From contig NZ_CP044129.1 of assembly GCF_009617995.1 (NCBI RefSeq), positions 744,001 through 808,000 of the forward strand: 64,000 bases of DNA. The letters are read 5' to 3'. This DNA is from Halomicrobium sp. LC1Hm (GTDB taxonomy: Archaea; Halobacteriota; Halobacteria; Halobacteriales; Haloarculaceae). Below are positions 1 through 8,773 of the stretch, piece after piece. The stretch's first letter is position 1. Each line of letters begins with the position of its first letter. Under the pieces are notes generated by a model. The model was not told the DNA's origin. It did no database searches and saw only the letters and a program-made list of their open reading frames with translations. The translations under genes and the position numbers were made by a program.

Positions 1-2204
1 GCGACTCCGAGAACGAAGCTCCGGTCGCGTCGTTCACGGCGAGCGTCAGTACACCCGCGCCCGGCGAGTCGGTCACGTTCGACGCGTCGGAATCCTCCGA
101 TCCGGACGGGTCGATTTCGTCGTACGCCTGGGAGTTTGGCGACGGCGACACAGCCACCGGACAGACTGCGAGTCACACGTACGAGTCGGCGGGCGATTAC
201 ACGGTCACACTCACCGTGACCGACGACGACGGCGCGAGTGGGACGGCATCGACGACAGTGTCGGTCTCGGAAAGCGACAACGAGGCCCCGAACGCGTCGT
301 TCACCGTCTCGCCGTCCGCGCCGACGACGGGCGAGTCGGTGACCGTCGACGCTGCCGACTCCTCGGACGCAGACGGGTCGATCTCGTCGTACGCCTGGGA
401 GTTCGGCGACGACGCGACCGCCAGCGGTCAGACCGCGACCCACACCTACGACTCGTCGGGCGAGTACACGATTACACTCACCGTGACCGACGACGACGGC
501 GCGACCGACACCAACTCGACGACCGTCTCCGTCGGCGGCGACGGCGGCGAGTGTAGCGGCGTCTCGAAGTGGGACTCCGAAGCGACGTACACCGGCGGCG
601 ACCGGGTCGTCTACGACGGCACGCTCTGGGAAGCCAAGTGGTGGAGCCAGGGTGACGAGCCCAGCGATGGGGGTCCCTGGAAGGAGATCACCTCCTGTGG
701 GCCGCCCGAGCCGGTCACGACGACGCTGGCCGATCTCGTGCCAAAGCCCGACAGCGTCACGACCGCCGACGACGGCTTCGAGATCACGTCCTCGACGACG
801 ATCGTCGCCGAGGGAAGCGGTACCGAGGTCGGGCAGTACCTCGCCGACCTGCTGGGGCCGGCGACCGGTTTCGATCTGTCCGTCGAGAGTGGCTCGTCCG
901 CGTCCGCGGACAGTATCGCGCTGTTGCTCAACGGCGCTCCCTCGTCGGTCGGTGACGAAGGCTACGAGATGAGCGTCGACAGCGACGGCGTCACGGTCCG
1001 TGCCAACGCGGTCTCGGGACTGTTCTACGGTGTCCAGTCGATCCGGCAGGTACTCCCCGCGGCGGTCGAGGCCGACAGCCAGCAGTCCGTCGACTGGGTC
1101 GTCCCCGGCGGGTCGGTCACCGACGCACCGCGCTTCGAGTACCGCGGCGCGATGCTCGACGTGGCCCGACACTTCTTCGATAAGTCGGTCGTCAAGGATT
1201 TCATCGACCAGGTGGCTGCCTACAAGATCAACCATCTGCACCTGCACCTGACCGACGACCAGGGCTGGCGTATCGAGATCGACGACTGGCCGAACCTCAC
1301 GGACGAAGGCGCAGACTCGGAGGTCGGCGGCGGGCCCGGCGGCCACTTCACGAAGGCGGACTACCAGGAGATCATCCAGTACGCGCAGGATCGCCACATG
1401 ACGGTCGTCCCGGAGATCGACATGCCCGGCCACACCGGCGCGGCCCTGGAGTCGTACGCGGAACTGAACTGTGACGACACGAAACGCGAGGAAGACACCG
1501 GCATCAACGTCGGCGACACCACGCTGTGCATGGACGACGAGCACAAGGAGACGAGCCTCCAGTTCGCGGCCGACGTCATCAGCGCGGTCGCCGAGATGAC
1601 GGACGGGCCGTACTTCCACATCGGTGGCGACGAAGCCGATGTCCTCTCGGAAGCCCGGTACGAGGAGTTCATGGACGCGGTCCTCCCGATGGTCGAAGAC
1701 GCCGGAAAGACCCCCATCGGCTGGCACCAGATCGCCAGCACGGAGCCCGTTACGTCTGCGCTCCTCCAGTACTGGGGGACCGACGCACAGGCCCCGGAGG
1801 TCGCGGCCCGGGCCAGCGAGGGCAACGACGTGATCGCCTCGCCCGCCCACCTCTCCTACCTCGATCAGGACTACAACGGACAGGACGGTGTGGGCCAGGA
1901 CTGGGCGGGACCGGTCTCGGTCGAGGACGCCTACACCTGGGATCCGGGCAGCTACATCGACGGCGTCGACGAGTCGTCGGTCGCCGGCGTCGAGGCACCG
2001 CTGTGGACGGAGTTCATCGAGACCCAGGACGACATCGAGTACATGGTGTTCCCGCGACTGGCTGCCATCGCGGAACTGGGCTGGTCGTCGTCGTCCGATA
2101 TCGGCGACTTCGACGCGTTCAGCCAGCGCCTGGCCCTACAGGGCCCACGCTGGGCGCAGGCGAACGTGAACTACTACCAGTCTGATCTGGTCGACTGGCC
2201 ATAA
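1..2204 (+). CDS. Secreted GH20 beta-N-acetylhexosaminidase with PKD and chitin-binding modules (5' end outside window)
   Basis: The reading frame is already open at the window edge (first full codon at base 3), so the start and signal peptide are missing. In order: PKD domain (about 18-275, ends in HTYESAGDYTVTLTVTD), second PKD domain (285-530), a short CBM5/12-type chitin-binding module (553-705; WxxxxTYTGGDRVVYDG, then W-W and GDEP), the GH20 N-terminal alpha/beta domain (720-1120) and the GH20 barrel (1130-2150). The barrel carries HIGGDEAD (around 1618-1640), whose Asp-Glu pair is the catalytic pair for substrate-assisted hydrolysis in GH20, plus a HLHLTDDQGWR segment. It should release terminal GlcNAc/GalNAc from chitin oligosaccharides outside the cell. 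The chitin-binding module closely matches the two in the GH18 enzyme at 13561-14991, which suggests one chitin-degrading system. Confidence 0.93.
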   Translation, partial: DSENEAPVASFTASVSTPAPGESVTFDASESSDPDGSISSYAWEFGDGDTATGQTASHTYESAGDYTVTLTVTDDDGASGTASTTVSVSESDNEAPNASFTVSPSAPTTGESVTVDAADSSDADGSISSYAWEFGDDATASGQTATHTYDSSGEYTITLTVTDDDGATDTNSTTVSVGGDGGECSGVSKWDSEATYTGGDRVVYDGTLWEAKWWSQGDEPSDGGPWKEITSCGPPEPVTTTLADLVPKPDSVTTADDGFEITSSTTIVAEGSGTEVGQYLADLLGPATGFDLSVESGSSASADSIALLLNGAPSSVGDEGYEMSVDSDGVTVRANAVSGLFYGVQSIRQVLPAAVEADSQQSVDWVVPGGSVTDAPRFEYRGAMLDVARHFFDKSVVKDFIDQVAAYKINHLHLHLTDDQGWRIEIDDWPNLTDEGADSEVGGGPGGHFTKADYQEIIQYAQDRHMTVVPEIDMPGHTGAALESYAELNCDDTKREEDTGINVGDTTLCMDDEHKETSLQFAADVISAVAEMTDGPYFHIGGDEADVLSEARYEEFMDAVLPMVEDAGKTPIGWHQIASTEPVTSALLQYWGTDAQAPEVAARASEGNDVIASPAHLSYLDQDYNGQDGVGQDWAGPVSVEDAYTWDPGSYIDGVDESSVAGVEAPLWTEFIETQDDIEYMVFPRLAAIAELGWSSSSDIGDFDAFSQRLALQGPRWAQANVNYYQSDLVDWP

Positions 2205-2242
2205 GTCGGCAAGCGGCGCGGGCAGTGTCCCGCGTCACACTG

Positions 2243-2578
2243 TCACTTCCAGTCTGGCTCGTCGCGTGGCGGGCTGAACACGTCGATCCCGCGCACGGGC
2301 TCGTCCGTTCGATTGGCCGCCTCGTGTGGCTCCTCGGCCGGGACGACGTAGGAGTCGCCGGCACCGACGACCTGTTCCTCGCCGTCGATACGGAACGTGA
2401 ACGTCCCGCGAGCGACGAAACCGACCTGCTCGTTGGGGTGGCTGTGTTCCGGGACGACCGCGCCCGGTTCGATGTGGAAGTGCTGGACGTTCATCCGCTC
2501 GCCGACCGCCAGCGGCGCGATGTGGACGCCGTCGACGACCTCGGTGAACTCGCTGTCGGCGGTGTCACAGACCTGCAT
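2243..2578 (-). CDS. Small cupin-domain protein
   Basis: A 111-aa single-domain cupin. The first cupin motif is visible as PGAVVPEHSHPNEQVGFV (two His and a Glu/Gln-type metal site), followed by the G-D-S-Y-V-V-P turn and a second motif near PAEEPHEAAN. Such one-domain cupins bind a metal and act as small dioxygenases, isomerases or ligand sensors; the substrate cannot be read from sequence. It ends 38 bp from the 3' end of the convergent GH20 gene. The opposite strand is also open but has no recognisable protein there. Confidence 0.85.
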   Translation of the reverse strand: MQVCDTADSEFTEVVDGVHIAPLAVGERMNVQHFHIEPGAVVPEHSHPNEQVGFVARGTFTFRIDGEEQVVGAGDSYVVPAEEPHEAANRTDEPVRGIDVFSPPRDEPDWK

Positions 2579-2755
2579 GGCAGAGGTGAGTGGAGGGCGG
2601 CAGGTAAGCTTACGGGGCTACGAGGAGAAAGCCCCGACCTTCAGGGCGGGGAGGATGTCAACGGGGAGGATCGGTGGGGAGATGCGAGCCGGGACGCGTC
2701 GGCGGACTGGAGAACAGTTTTCATGCCGTCGACTCAAAGATCGAGTACCACCAAG

Positions 2756-3586
2756 ATGAACGAGCAATCGAAGCGAACGGCCGTCGCACTGGTCTCCGCA
2801 CTCGGGCTCGGCGCTGGCGGCTTGATCCTGGGAGCCCTCCTGGCGAACGTCGCAGCACTCGGGCTGCTTCTGGCCGGATTCGACATCGAGCCGACGAGCG
2901 TCGAGTTCCTGATTCTCTCGCTGTTTTTCATTCAAGGCGTCGGCTGTTTCGGCGTGTCGATGCTGTATGTCAACGCCAGACCGTCGCTCGGGCCGAAGCT
3001 CAGAGAGCGACTGGGTTTCGAACCCGGATCGACGCCCTTCGACATCGGTTACGGCGTGCCCGATCTGCGGGATCTCGGTGTGATCTTCGGGGGGTATTGT
3101 ACCGCCTTCGCGGGCGTGTTCGTCGGTCTCCTCGTCATCTCACAGCTACAGGTCGAGACCGGACAGAACCAGCTCGGTGAGGTCGCGATGGCGAACCCCG
3201 GAATCGTCCTCTACCTGATCCCGGTGATGCTGTTCGTCGTCGGACCCAGCGAGGAGTTGCTCTTCCGTGGCGTCGTCCAGGGTCGCCTCCGGGAGGTCCT
3301 CGGTCCGGTGCCCGGGATCCTCATCGCCAGTATCGCCTTCGCCGGGATGCACGGGTTCGCACTGGTCGGCGGGTCGACCGTCGGGAACGCGCTCGTACTG
3401 GTCGTGTTGCTGTGGCCGGCGCTGGTGTTTGGCACGAGCTACGAGTACACGGACAACGTCGTCGTCCCGGCGGTGATCCACGGCGTCTACAACTCGACGC
3501 TCGTCCTGTTCCTGTACATCGGCATCGTCTACGGCGACGAGATGGCGGCGGCACCCCAGACGCTGCTGGCCGCGCTGCCGGTGTGA
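2756..3586 (+). CDS. CPBP-family intramembrane metalloprotease
   Basis: A 276-aa membrane protein with about seven to eight hydrophobic segments. The CPBP (Abi/CAAX protease) motifs are present: PSEELLFRGVVQGRLRE (the EExxxR motif), FAGMHG and VIHGVYN (the two conserved His). These families cleave or process membrane-associated substrates; the substrate here is unknown. The frame stays open upstream to 2225, but that part is antisense to the cupin gene and has no hydrophobic or conserved character. The ATG at 2756 is preferred; 2723 is an in-frame alternative. Confidence 0.85.
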   Translation: MNEQSKRTAVALVSALGLGAGGLILGALLANVAALGLLLAGFDIEPTSVEFLILSLFFIQGVGCFGVSMLYVNARPSLGPKLRERLGFEPGSTPFDIGYGVPDLRDLGVIFGGYCTAFAGVFVGLLVISQLQVETGQNQLGEVAMANPGIVLYLIPVMLFVVGPSEELLFRGVVQGRLREVLGPVPGILIASIAFAGMHGFALVGGSTVGNALVLVVLLWPALVFGTSYEYTDNVVVPAVIHGVYNSTLVLFLYIGIVYGDEMAAAPQTLLAALPV

Positions 3587-3623
3587 CCGCCAGATTCAAT
3601 CACGGACCGTCCCAACGGTGAGT

Positions 3624-4148
3624 ATGTACGCCGTCGTGGGGTGTAGCGACTGTTCGGCGCTGTGGATCGTCGAGGGGCGGCCGGCGACGACCCAGTGTCC
3701 CCGCTGTGGCACGACCAGAAAGCACGAGAAGCGCCGCAAGTTCGTCGAGACCGACGACGAGGACCACGCTCGCGAGGTCCGGTCGTCGATGCTCGCGAAC
3801 CGTCAGGATCAGGGCGACGCGTTCGCACAACTGGATTCGTTCGCCGAGATGGAGGGGCGACTCGACGACGCCGGTCCGAGCGACGAGGCGGTGCTAGAGG
3901 CTGCCGGTGTGGACACCGACGAGGTCGCGGCCGCCGCCGAACGGTCCGAGGGCGGCGCTGGCGGGGGACAGAGCCGAAAAGAGACCGTCCTGTCGGCACT
4001 CCGCGAGTGCGAAGCGCCCACCGAGGCAGACGTGATCGACTACGCGACCGAGCGCGGCGTCCCCGCCGACTACGTCCGCGACGCACTGGCGAAGCTCCGT
4101 CGCCGCGGCGAGGTGACCGAGAGCGGCGGGACCTACCGGCGACTATGA
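3624..4148 (+). CDS. Zinc-ribbon / winged-helix protein (DUF5817-like)
   Basis: A 174-aa soluble protein. The N-terminus has a zinc ribbon: CSDCSALW and, about 20 residues later, CPRCGTTRKHEKRRKF. A variable acidic linker follows. The last 60 residues look like a winged helix (KETVLSALRECEAPTEADV through RDALAKLRRRGEVTE). I recall this architecture as a haloarchaea-specific DUF (DUF5817), probably nucleic-acid binding. A GTG at 3618 is an alternative start two codons upstream. The stop overlaps the next gene's start by 4 bp (ATGA), so the two are translationally coupled. Confidence 0.75.
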   Translation: MYAVVGCSDCSALWIVEGRPATTQCPRCGTTRKHEKRRKFVETDDEDHAREVRSSMLANRQDQGDAFAQLDSFAEMEGRLDDAGPSDEAVLEAAGVDTDEVAAAAERSEGGAGGGQSRKETVLSALRECEAPTEADVIDYATERGVPADYVRDALAKLRRRGEVTESGGTYRRL

Positions 4149-4504
4149 ACGTCGCCGGCTACGCCGTCGAGCCCGGCCGGACCGCCGTCGGTGTCCTGGT
4201 CGGGGCCGCCGGACTGCTCTTTCTCGCCCAGCCGATCACGGGACCGATCGACCTGGGTGGCGTCCCGATCCAGCCGGCGCTGGCCTCTCCGGTCGTGCTC
4301 GCTGCGGCACTCGCGCTCGGAGCGGTCGTGTTCTACCGACAGGGCTACGCGCTGTTCGCGGCGGCACACGCGGTCTTCGCCCTCTCGCTGGTCGGCTTCG
4401 TCGGCGGGATCGCTCTCGGGAGGGATCTCCTGCTCGTGGTCGGCGTGGCGGCGCTCGTCGGCGGCGCGGGGTGGCTGGTGACGATCCAGCGGCGGGCGTC
4501 CTGA
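4145..4504 (+). CDS. Small four-helix membrane protein
   Basis: A 119-aa protein with four hydrophobic stretches of about 20 residues (around residues 12-30, 45-62, 66-86 and 92-112) and few charged residues, so it is an integral membrane protein. No family was recognised. Its ATG overlaps the stop of the zinc-ribbon gene (ATGA), implying an operon of two. The TGA stop directly abuts the palindromic element at 4505-4582. Confidence 0.7.
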   Translation: MNVAGYAVEPGRTAVGVLVGAAGLLFLAQPITGPIDLGGVPIQPALASPVVLAAALALGAVVFYRQGYALFAAAHAVFALSLVGFVGGIALGRDLLLVVGVAALVGGAGWLVTIQRRAS

Positions 4505-4582
4505 TACGACCGGCTGTACATCTGTGACCGATTTCGCCACCCCGGGGTGGCGAAGATCTTCACGAAGGTACAGCCGGTAGTA
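4505..4582. repeat. 78-bp palindromic MITE-like element, copy 1
   Basis: A 78-bp imperfect palindrome with 15-bp terminal inverted repeats (TACGACCGGCTGTAC; right end is the complement with one mismatch) and a perfect 22-bp core palindrome at 4533-4554 (TTCGCCACC-CCGG-GGTGGCGAA). It is flanked by TGA on both sides (4502-4504 and 4583-4585), which could be a 3-bp target duplication. It lies between two convergent genes and could also act as a two-way terminator. A second copy at 13483-13560 is about 90% identical. Confidence 0.75.
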
Positions 4583-4596
4583 TGACTCCAAGCGAG

Positions 4597-5823
4597 CTAC
4601 GCCAGCGCAGTCAGCTCCCCAGCGCCGCCGACGTAGAGTCGCTCGCCGACCGAGAGGAGCGCGTGGCTCACCTGTCTGTCTCCGACGCCGGCTTCCCACC
4701 GCACCGCGCCGGTCGAGCCGTCGAGGGCGACGACGCGCCCGCCGGCCTCGTCTGGCCCGGAGAGGTACACCGTCTCGTTGGCGATCACGGGACAGCCCGC
4801 GCGAAAGTCGAGGGGCTGTGACCACACCGTCGCGCCGCTGGTGCTGTCGAGCGCGTACACGGTGCCGTGGGACGTTCGAGCGCCCGCTGGACGGGCGAAC
4901 GTGTACACGCGCCCAACGTCGGGGTCGACTGCCGGCGTGTAGACGTAACTGGCCAGTTCTCGGTGCCACCGCCGCTGTCCCGCGTCGAGATCGTACGCTA
5001 TCAGCGGGACGGTCGATCGGCCACCGGTGCCGACGGCTCCCCGGTACAGCGTCCCGTCGACGACGGCAGGCCACAGGACGGCGACGCTCTGATGGGATGG
5101 CTGCCAGGACGTGTGAATCGCCGGTGGCTCGCCGAGGAGGGCCGTCAGCGCCGAACGGTCGGACCGGTAGCAGCGGACTCGGGACGGCGAGGAGACGAGT
5201 GGCCGCCTCTGGTAGATGCTGATGTCGTGGTCACCACCGGTCGATGCGTGCCACCGGATCGCCCCGGTGTCCGCGTCGAGCCCGTAGAGCGCGTCGGTGT
5301 TCGTCGCGACGTAGATCGTGCCGCGGTGCTCGACGGCCGAGTACGCTTGTCCCTCCGGGAGCTTCGTTTCGAACAGCGCCGTACCGGAGGCCGCGTCCAG
5401 CGCCCGGAACGTCTGTCCGCCGAGGTACAGCCGCCCAGCGACGTAATCGAGCGACCCGACGCCGTCGAGATCCGCCTCGTGCCACCGTGTCACGCCGTCC
5501 GCCCGGACGGCGTACACGTCACCCGACGCGCCGGATCGCAGCGTCAGGCAGTACACCGTCCCGTCGGCTGCGACCATCCGGAACACCGTTCCCCGGAGAT
5601 CGACGCGCCACTCGCGTTGGGGTGTCTGTCTCGGTGGCGTAGCGGTCGGAGTGTGGCGACTGTTTCGAACGCCGCGGTGCTGTGACGGCCACGTCCCCGC
5701 CGGAGGTCGCCGATCGGCTCGTATCGTTCGCTCCGGACGCTTCCGAGCGCGGCAGCCGGCAGTAGCGACCGTTCCGGCGGCGACACCCGCACGGAGCAGT
5801 GACCGACGGTTGTACTGAGACAT
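4597..5823 (-). CDS. Exported PQQ-like beta-propeller lipoprotein
   Basis: A 408-aa protein starting with a Tat lipoprotein signal: NRRSLLRAGVAAGTVATAGC (twin Arg, hydrophobic core, lipobox Cys). The mature part has repeated propeller blades of the form 'Y-A-L-D-x-x-T/G-A-x-R-W', for example LYGLDADTGAIRWHAS, VYALDSTSGATVWSQP and VVALDGSTGAVRWEAG, as in PQQ-like (BamB/dehydrogenase) propellers. It probably sits on the outer face of the membrane as a binding or scaffold protein; there is no enzyme domain. The gene stands alone and is convergent with 4145-4504. Confidence 0.85.
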   Translation of the reverse strand: MSQYNRRSLLRAGVAAGTVATAGCRARKRPERTIRADRRPPAGTWPSQHRGVRNSRHTPTATPPRQTPQREWRVDLRGTVFRMVAADGTVYCLTLRSGASGDVYAVRADGVTRWHEADLDGVGSLDYVAGRLYLGGQTFRALDAASGTALFETKLPEGQAYSAVEHRGTIYVATNTDALYGLDADTGAIRWHASTGGDHDISIYQRRPLVSSPSRVRCYRSDRSALTALLGEPPAIHTSWQPSHQSVAVLWPAVVDGTLYRGAVGTGGRSTVPLIAYDLDAGQRRWHRELASYVYTPAVDPDVGRVYTFARPAGARTSHGTVYALDSTSGATVWSQPLDFRAGCPVIANETVYLSGPDEAGGRVVALDGSTGAVRWEAGVGDRQVSHALLSVGERLYVGGAGELTALA

Positions 5824-5865
5824 GACGGTGGTGTCTATCGATCGAAACCGGCGGAGTGACTGTCG

Positions 5866-7077
5866 CTACCGACCGAGATCCTCGTGAGCACTGGAGAGGT
5901 GCCGCGAGGAGAGGGCCGCCAGCAGTGAGAGTTCGCCGGCCAGCGCCCCGGCGGCGATCACTTCCGCGAGGGCGTCGGCGTTGCTGCCCGCGGGGTCGCC
6001 GCCACCGGCGTAGCCCAGCACGTCCAGCCCCTCGGCCTGGGTCGGGAGGCTCGTGCCGCCGCCGACGGTGCCGACCTCCAGCGACGCCAGCGTCACCGAG
6101 GCGTACAGCCCGTCCTCGCGGGCGTCGACGGTCGTGATCGCGTTCGCGCCTTCGACGACCTGTGCGGCGTCCTGGCCGGTCGCGAGGAAGGCCGCGGCGA
6201 CGACGTTGGCCGCGTGTGCGTTGAAGCCGAGCGCCCCGGCCTTGGCCGAGCCCACGAGGTTCTTGCGCGTGTTTGCCTCGGCGATGGCCTCCGTAGTGGT
6301 CCCGAGTCGCTCCTCGACCTGTTCGTGGGAGATCAACACGTCCGCGGCGACGGTGCGGCCCCGTCCCTCGACGGCGTTGATCGCGGCGGGCTTCTTGTCC
6401 GAACAGAGGTTTCCAGAGAGCGCGACCAGTTCGGCGGGCGTCTCGCGCTCGACGATCTCGCAGGCGGCCTCGGTCGCGATCGTCGCCATGTTCATCCCCA
6501 TGGCGTCTTTGGTGTCGTAGGAGAACCGCAGGAAGACGTTGTCGCCGACGACGTAGGGGGTCACGTCCTGGAGTTCGCCGTGTCCGGTGGTCGCCTCGGC
6601 GGCCTCCGCGAGGTCCGCGACGTGTTCGCGCACCCAGGCCGACACCTCGCCGGCCGCGGCCACGTCCTCGACTTTGAAGACCGGCGCGCGGGTCATCCCC
6701 GACTTGAGCACGCGAGCGGTCGCACCGCCAGCGCGCCTGATCGTACTGACGCCGCGGTTGACACTGGCCACGAGCGCGCCCTCGGTCGTGGCCAGCGGAA
6801 GGTAGTGCTCGCCGTCGGCGGCGCTCCCGTCGACGGGGAGGGGGCCGACGACGCCCATCGGCACCTGGGCCGCGCCGATCATGTTCTCGACGTTGGGTTC
6901 GGCGTCGGCGGCCTCGAAGGTGTAATCGCCGACCGATTCGAGGTCGACACCGGTCTCTTCGGCCAGCAACCGTCGGCGTGCCCTCGCGGCGGTTTCGGCG
7001 TCGGCGTGCTCTTCGAGTTCGTAGAGGCGCAGGTCGCCCTCGCGAACGCGTTCGGCGAGGTCCTCGGCGTCGGTCAT
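5866..7077 (-). CDS. hmgA: HMG-CoA reductase (class I)
   Basis: A 403-aa cytosolic enzyme that reduces HMG-CoA to mevalonate with NADPH, the committed step to archaeal isoprenoid lipids and the target of statins. Class I signatures are visible: ENMIGAAQVPMGVVGPL, the central DAMGMNM, the catalytic-Lys region LCSDKKPAAIN and the C-terminal GTVGGGTSLPTQ loop. A His near the C-terminus (SSRHLSSAH) fits the general acid. There is no membrane domain, as expected in archaea. Length and start (MTDAEDLAERVREG) match the family. The gene appears to be transcribed alone. Confidence 0.96.
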   Translation of the reverse strand: MTDAEDLAERVREGDLRLYELEEHADAETAARARRRLLAEETGVDLESVGDYTFEAADAEPNVENMIGAAQVPMGVVGPLPVDGSAADGEHYLPLATTEGALVASVNRGVSTIRRAGGATARVLKSGMTRAPVFKVEDVAAAGEVSAWVREHVADLAEAAEATTGHGELQDVTPYVVGDNVFLRFSYDTKDAMGMNMATIATEAACEIVERETPAELVALSGNLCSDKKPAAINAVEGRGRTVAADVLISHEQVEERLGTTTEAIAEANTRKNLVGSAKAGALGFNAHAANVVAAAFLATGQDAAQVVEGANAITTVDAREDGLYASVTLASLEVGTVGGGTSLPTQAEGLDVLGYAGGGDPAGSNADALAEVIAAGALAGELSLLAALSSRHLSSAHEDLGR

Positions 7078-7120
7078 GACCGAATGCTTGCGGGCGACTC
7101 CCCTAACAGTTCTGATCCGG

Positions 7121-8515
7121 TCAGGACAGGCGTTCGACCAGCTCGTCGGCCGTCACGGTCTCGCCGTCGAATTCGATCCGGAAGGCCGCGTCACCGCCGG
7201 TTCGCTCGAAGGCGGTCAGGTCCCCGGTCACGAGGAAGGTGTCGCCGTAGCCGGGGTTGCCCGTGTACCCCGAGACGGTGACCGTCCCGTCGCCGCTGTC
7301 GGTGATCGTGTCGTTGTCTTCGGCGACGAGGTCGTCGGCCACGTCGGCCGCTCGCTCGACCGATCCGTCGACGGTGAACTCGTAGCGCACCTCGCCCTGT
7401 TCGGTGGCGACGACGGCGACTTCGTGGGTGGTGGGTTCGTCGCCGCTGCCGTCCGTCCCACCGCCGTCGCTGGCACCGTCCGGGGAGCCGCCGACAGCGT
7501 CCGTGCTCCGGCTGATGACGCGCCGTTCCATCTCGCGGACGACGTAGTCGCCGTCGCCGCCGGTCTGTCTGATCTCCGTGATCGCGCCGTTGACCACGAA
7601 CGAGTCGCCGTAGCCGGTGTTCCCGGTGAAGCCACTGACCGTCCACGTGCCGTCGTCGTTCCGGGTGATGGTGTCGTTGTCGCCGGCACCGATCCGGTCG
7701 TTGATCGTCGTCGGCCGGATCGGTCCGGTCGCGGTCAGCTCGTAGCGCACGTCGCCCTGGCTCGCTCCGACGACCTCGACGCAGCGCTCCTGGGGCGTCT
7801 CCGTCCCGAGCGTGGCGGCCTCGGCCACGTCGCTCCGGAGGTAGTGTCGGCGGTAGTCCTGGTCGGTTTCGATCTCGATGGCTTCGATCGTCTTGCCCGC
7901 GTGCTGGCCGCTCCCCCGGTAGACGTTCGGGACGGCGTCCATGCCGTCGGTGTCGCGGATGCCGGACAGTTCCGGGAAGTCGTCGGTGTCGCCCACGCCG
8001 TCCTCGCTGTAGCTCTGCTTCGTCTCGGTCGTACCGTCGACGAAGTGCAAGCGGACTCGCGAGGTCAGCACCGACGGCACGCCCCCGGAGAGGACGAACT
8101 CGCCGACGGGGACGTGGACGCTGGTGGCCGTAAACGTCGTGGCTCTGTGTCGACGCTGGCACGGGTCCGGGTTGTCGACCGTCTGCGTGCCGTTGATCGT
8201 GACCGAGTCGACGATTCGCCCCGGCGAGCCGTAGCGGACCGGCTCGCCGTCGTCCAGAGAGACCCCGTTGCTCGACTGGACGGAGCTGCCGTCTTCGAAG
8301 GCGACCCGGACGGCGTCGATGCCGGTCGAGTCGGTAACCTCGACGTAGTCACAGCCAATCGTGAACTGGCTGTCGCTTACCTGTGCCGTCGCGGTGCCGG
8401 CGACGCCAGCGGGTCCCACGAGCGCGCCCCCGAGTGTCACCCCCAGAAACGCCCGCCGTGTGCTCCCGTCAGACTCGCCGTTCGGTCCGGGATTACCGCC
8501 CGAATTGTCTCCCAT
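7121..8515 (-). CDS. Tat-exported protein with two copies of an unknown module
   Basis: A 464-aa protein whose N-terminus holds a Tat signal (STRRAFLGVTLGGALVGP, then an Ala-rich cleavage region). The first 230 residues form one beta-rich region with no family I recognise. Two modules of about 95 residues follow, separated by a Gly/Ser/Asp linker (PDGASDGGGTDGSG). Each module has GxVRYEFT near its start and then DTIT..(D)DGT.TVSG(F/Y)TGN.GYGD(S/T)F(L/V)V. It is most likely an extracellular or surface protein; the duplicated module may be a binding domain. No enzyme motif was seen. It is unrelated to hmgA or nadA in function as far as can be judged. Confidence 0.75.
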   Translation of the reverse strand: MGDNSGGNPGPNGESDGSTRRAFLGVTLGGALVGPAGVAGTATAQVSDSQFTIGCDYVEVTDSTGIDAVRVAFEDGSSVQSSNGVSLDDGEPVRYGSPGRIVDSVTINGTQTVDNPDPCQRRHRATTFTATSVHVPVGEFVLSGGVPSVLTSRVRLHFVDGTTETKQSYSEDGVGDTDDFPELSGIRDTDGMDAVPNVYRGSGQHAGKTIEAIEIETDQDYRRHYLRSDVAEAATLGTETPQERCVEVVGASQGDVRYELTATGPIRPTTINDRIGAGDNDTITRNDDGTWTVSGFTGNTGYGDSFVVNGAITEIRQTGGDGDYVVREMERRVISRSTDAVGGSPDGASDGGGTDGSGDEPTTHEVAVVATEQGEVRYEFTVDGSVERAADVADDLVAEDNDTITDSGDGTVTVSGYTGNPGYGDTFLVTGDLTAFERTGGDAAFRIEFDGETVTADELVERLS

Positions 8516-8708
8516 ACCCCTCGTCTCTCTCCGTGGGGTGGTTTGTTATTTGGAGCCAACCGCCGGCCGGCGATCGGTAAGTCCACCGTACCGAGGCTTC
8601 CGGGCCTTCGCGTGGTCCGTCGATCGACGGTCGCGAACCGATTGTGTGCTAACAAACACCACGATGCTACAACGACGGCTACCGACCCCCAGAATGCCAC
8701 CGTTCTCG

Positions 8709-8737
8709 CGTATTGAAGGTAAAATCTTTTCAATACG
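8709..8737. promoter_or_regulatory. Candidate operator upstream of nadABC
   Basis: Perfect 9-bp inverted repeat CGTATTGAA - 11 nt - TTCAATACG, centred about 50 bp before the nadA ATG at 8774. The AT-rich spacer probably contains or overlaps the TATA element, so a bound protein would block transcription. The regulator is not in this window; NAD-responsive repression is an inference from position. Confidence 0.5.
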
Positions 8738-8773
8738 GGGTTCCGTAGGAAGAGACAACAGGGGTAGCCAGCT

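Noticed and set aside
7076-8716. A 546-codon plus-strand frame over the Tat-exported protein gene
   Set aside because: Antisense shadow of 7121-8515, which has a Tat signal and repeated modules; the plus-strand product has no recognisable features.
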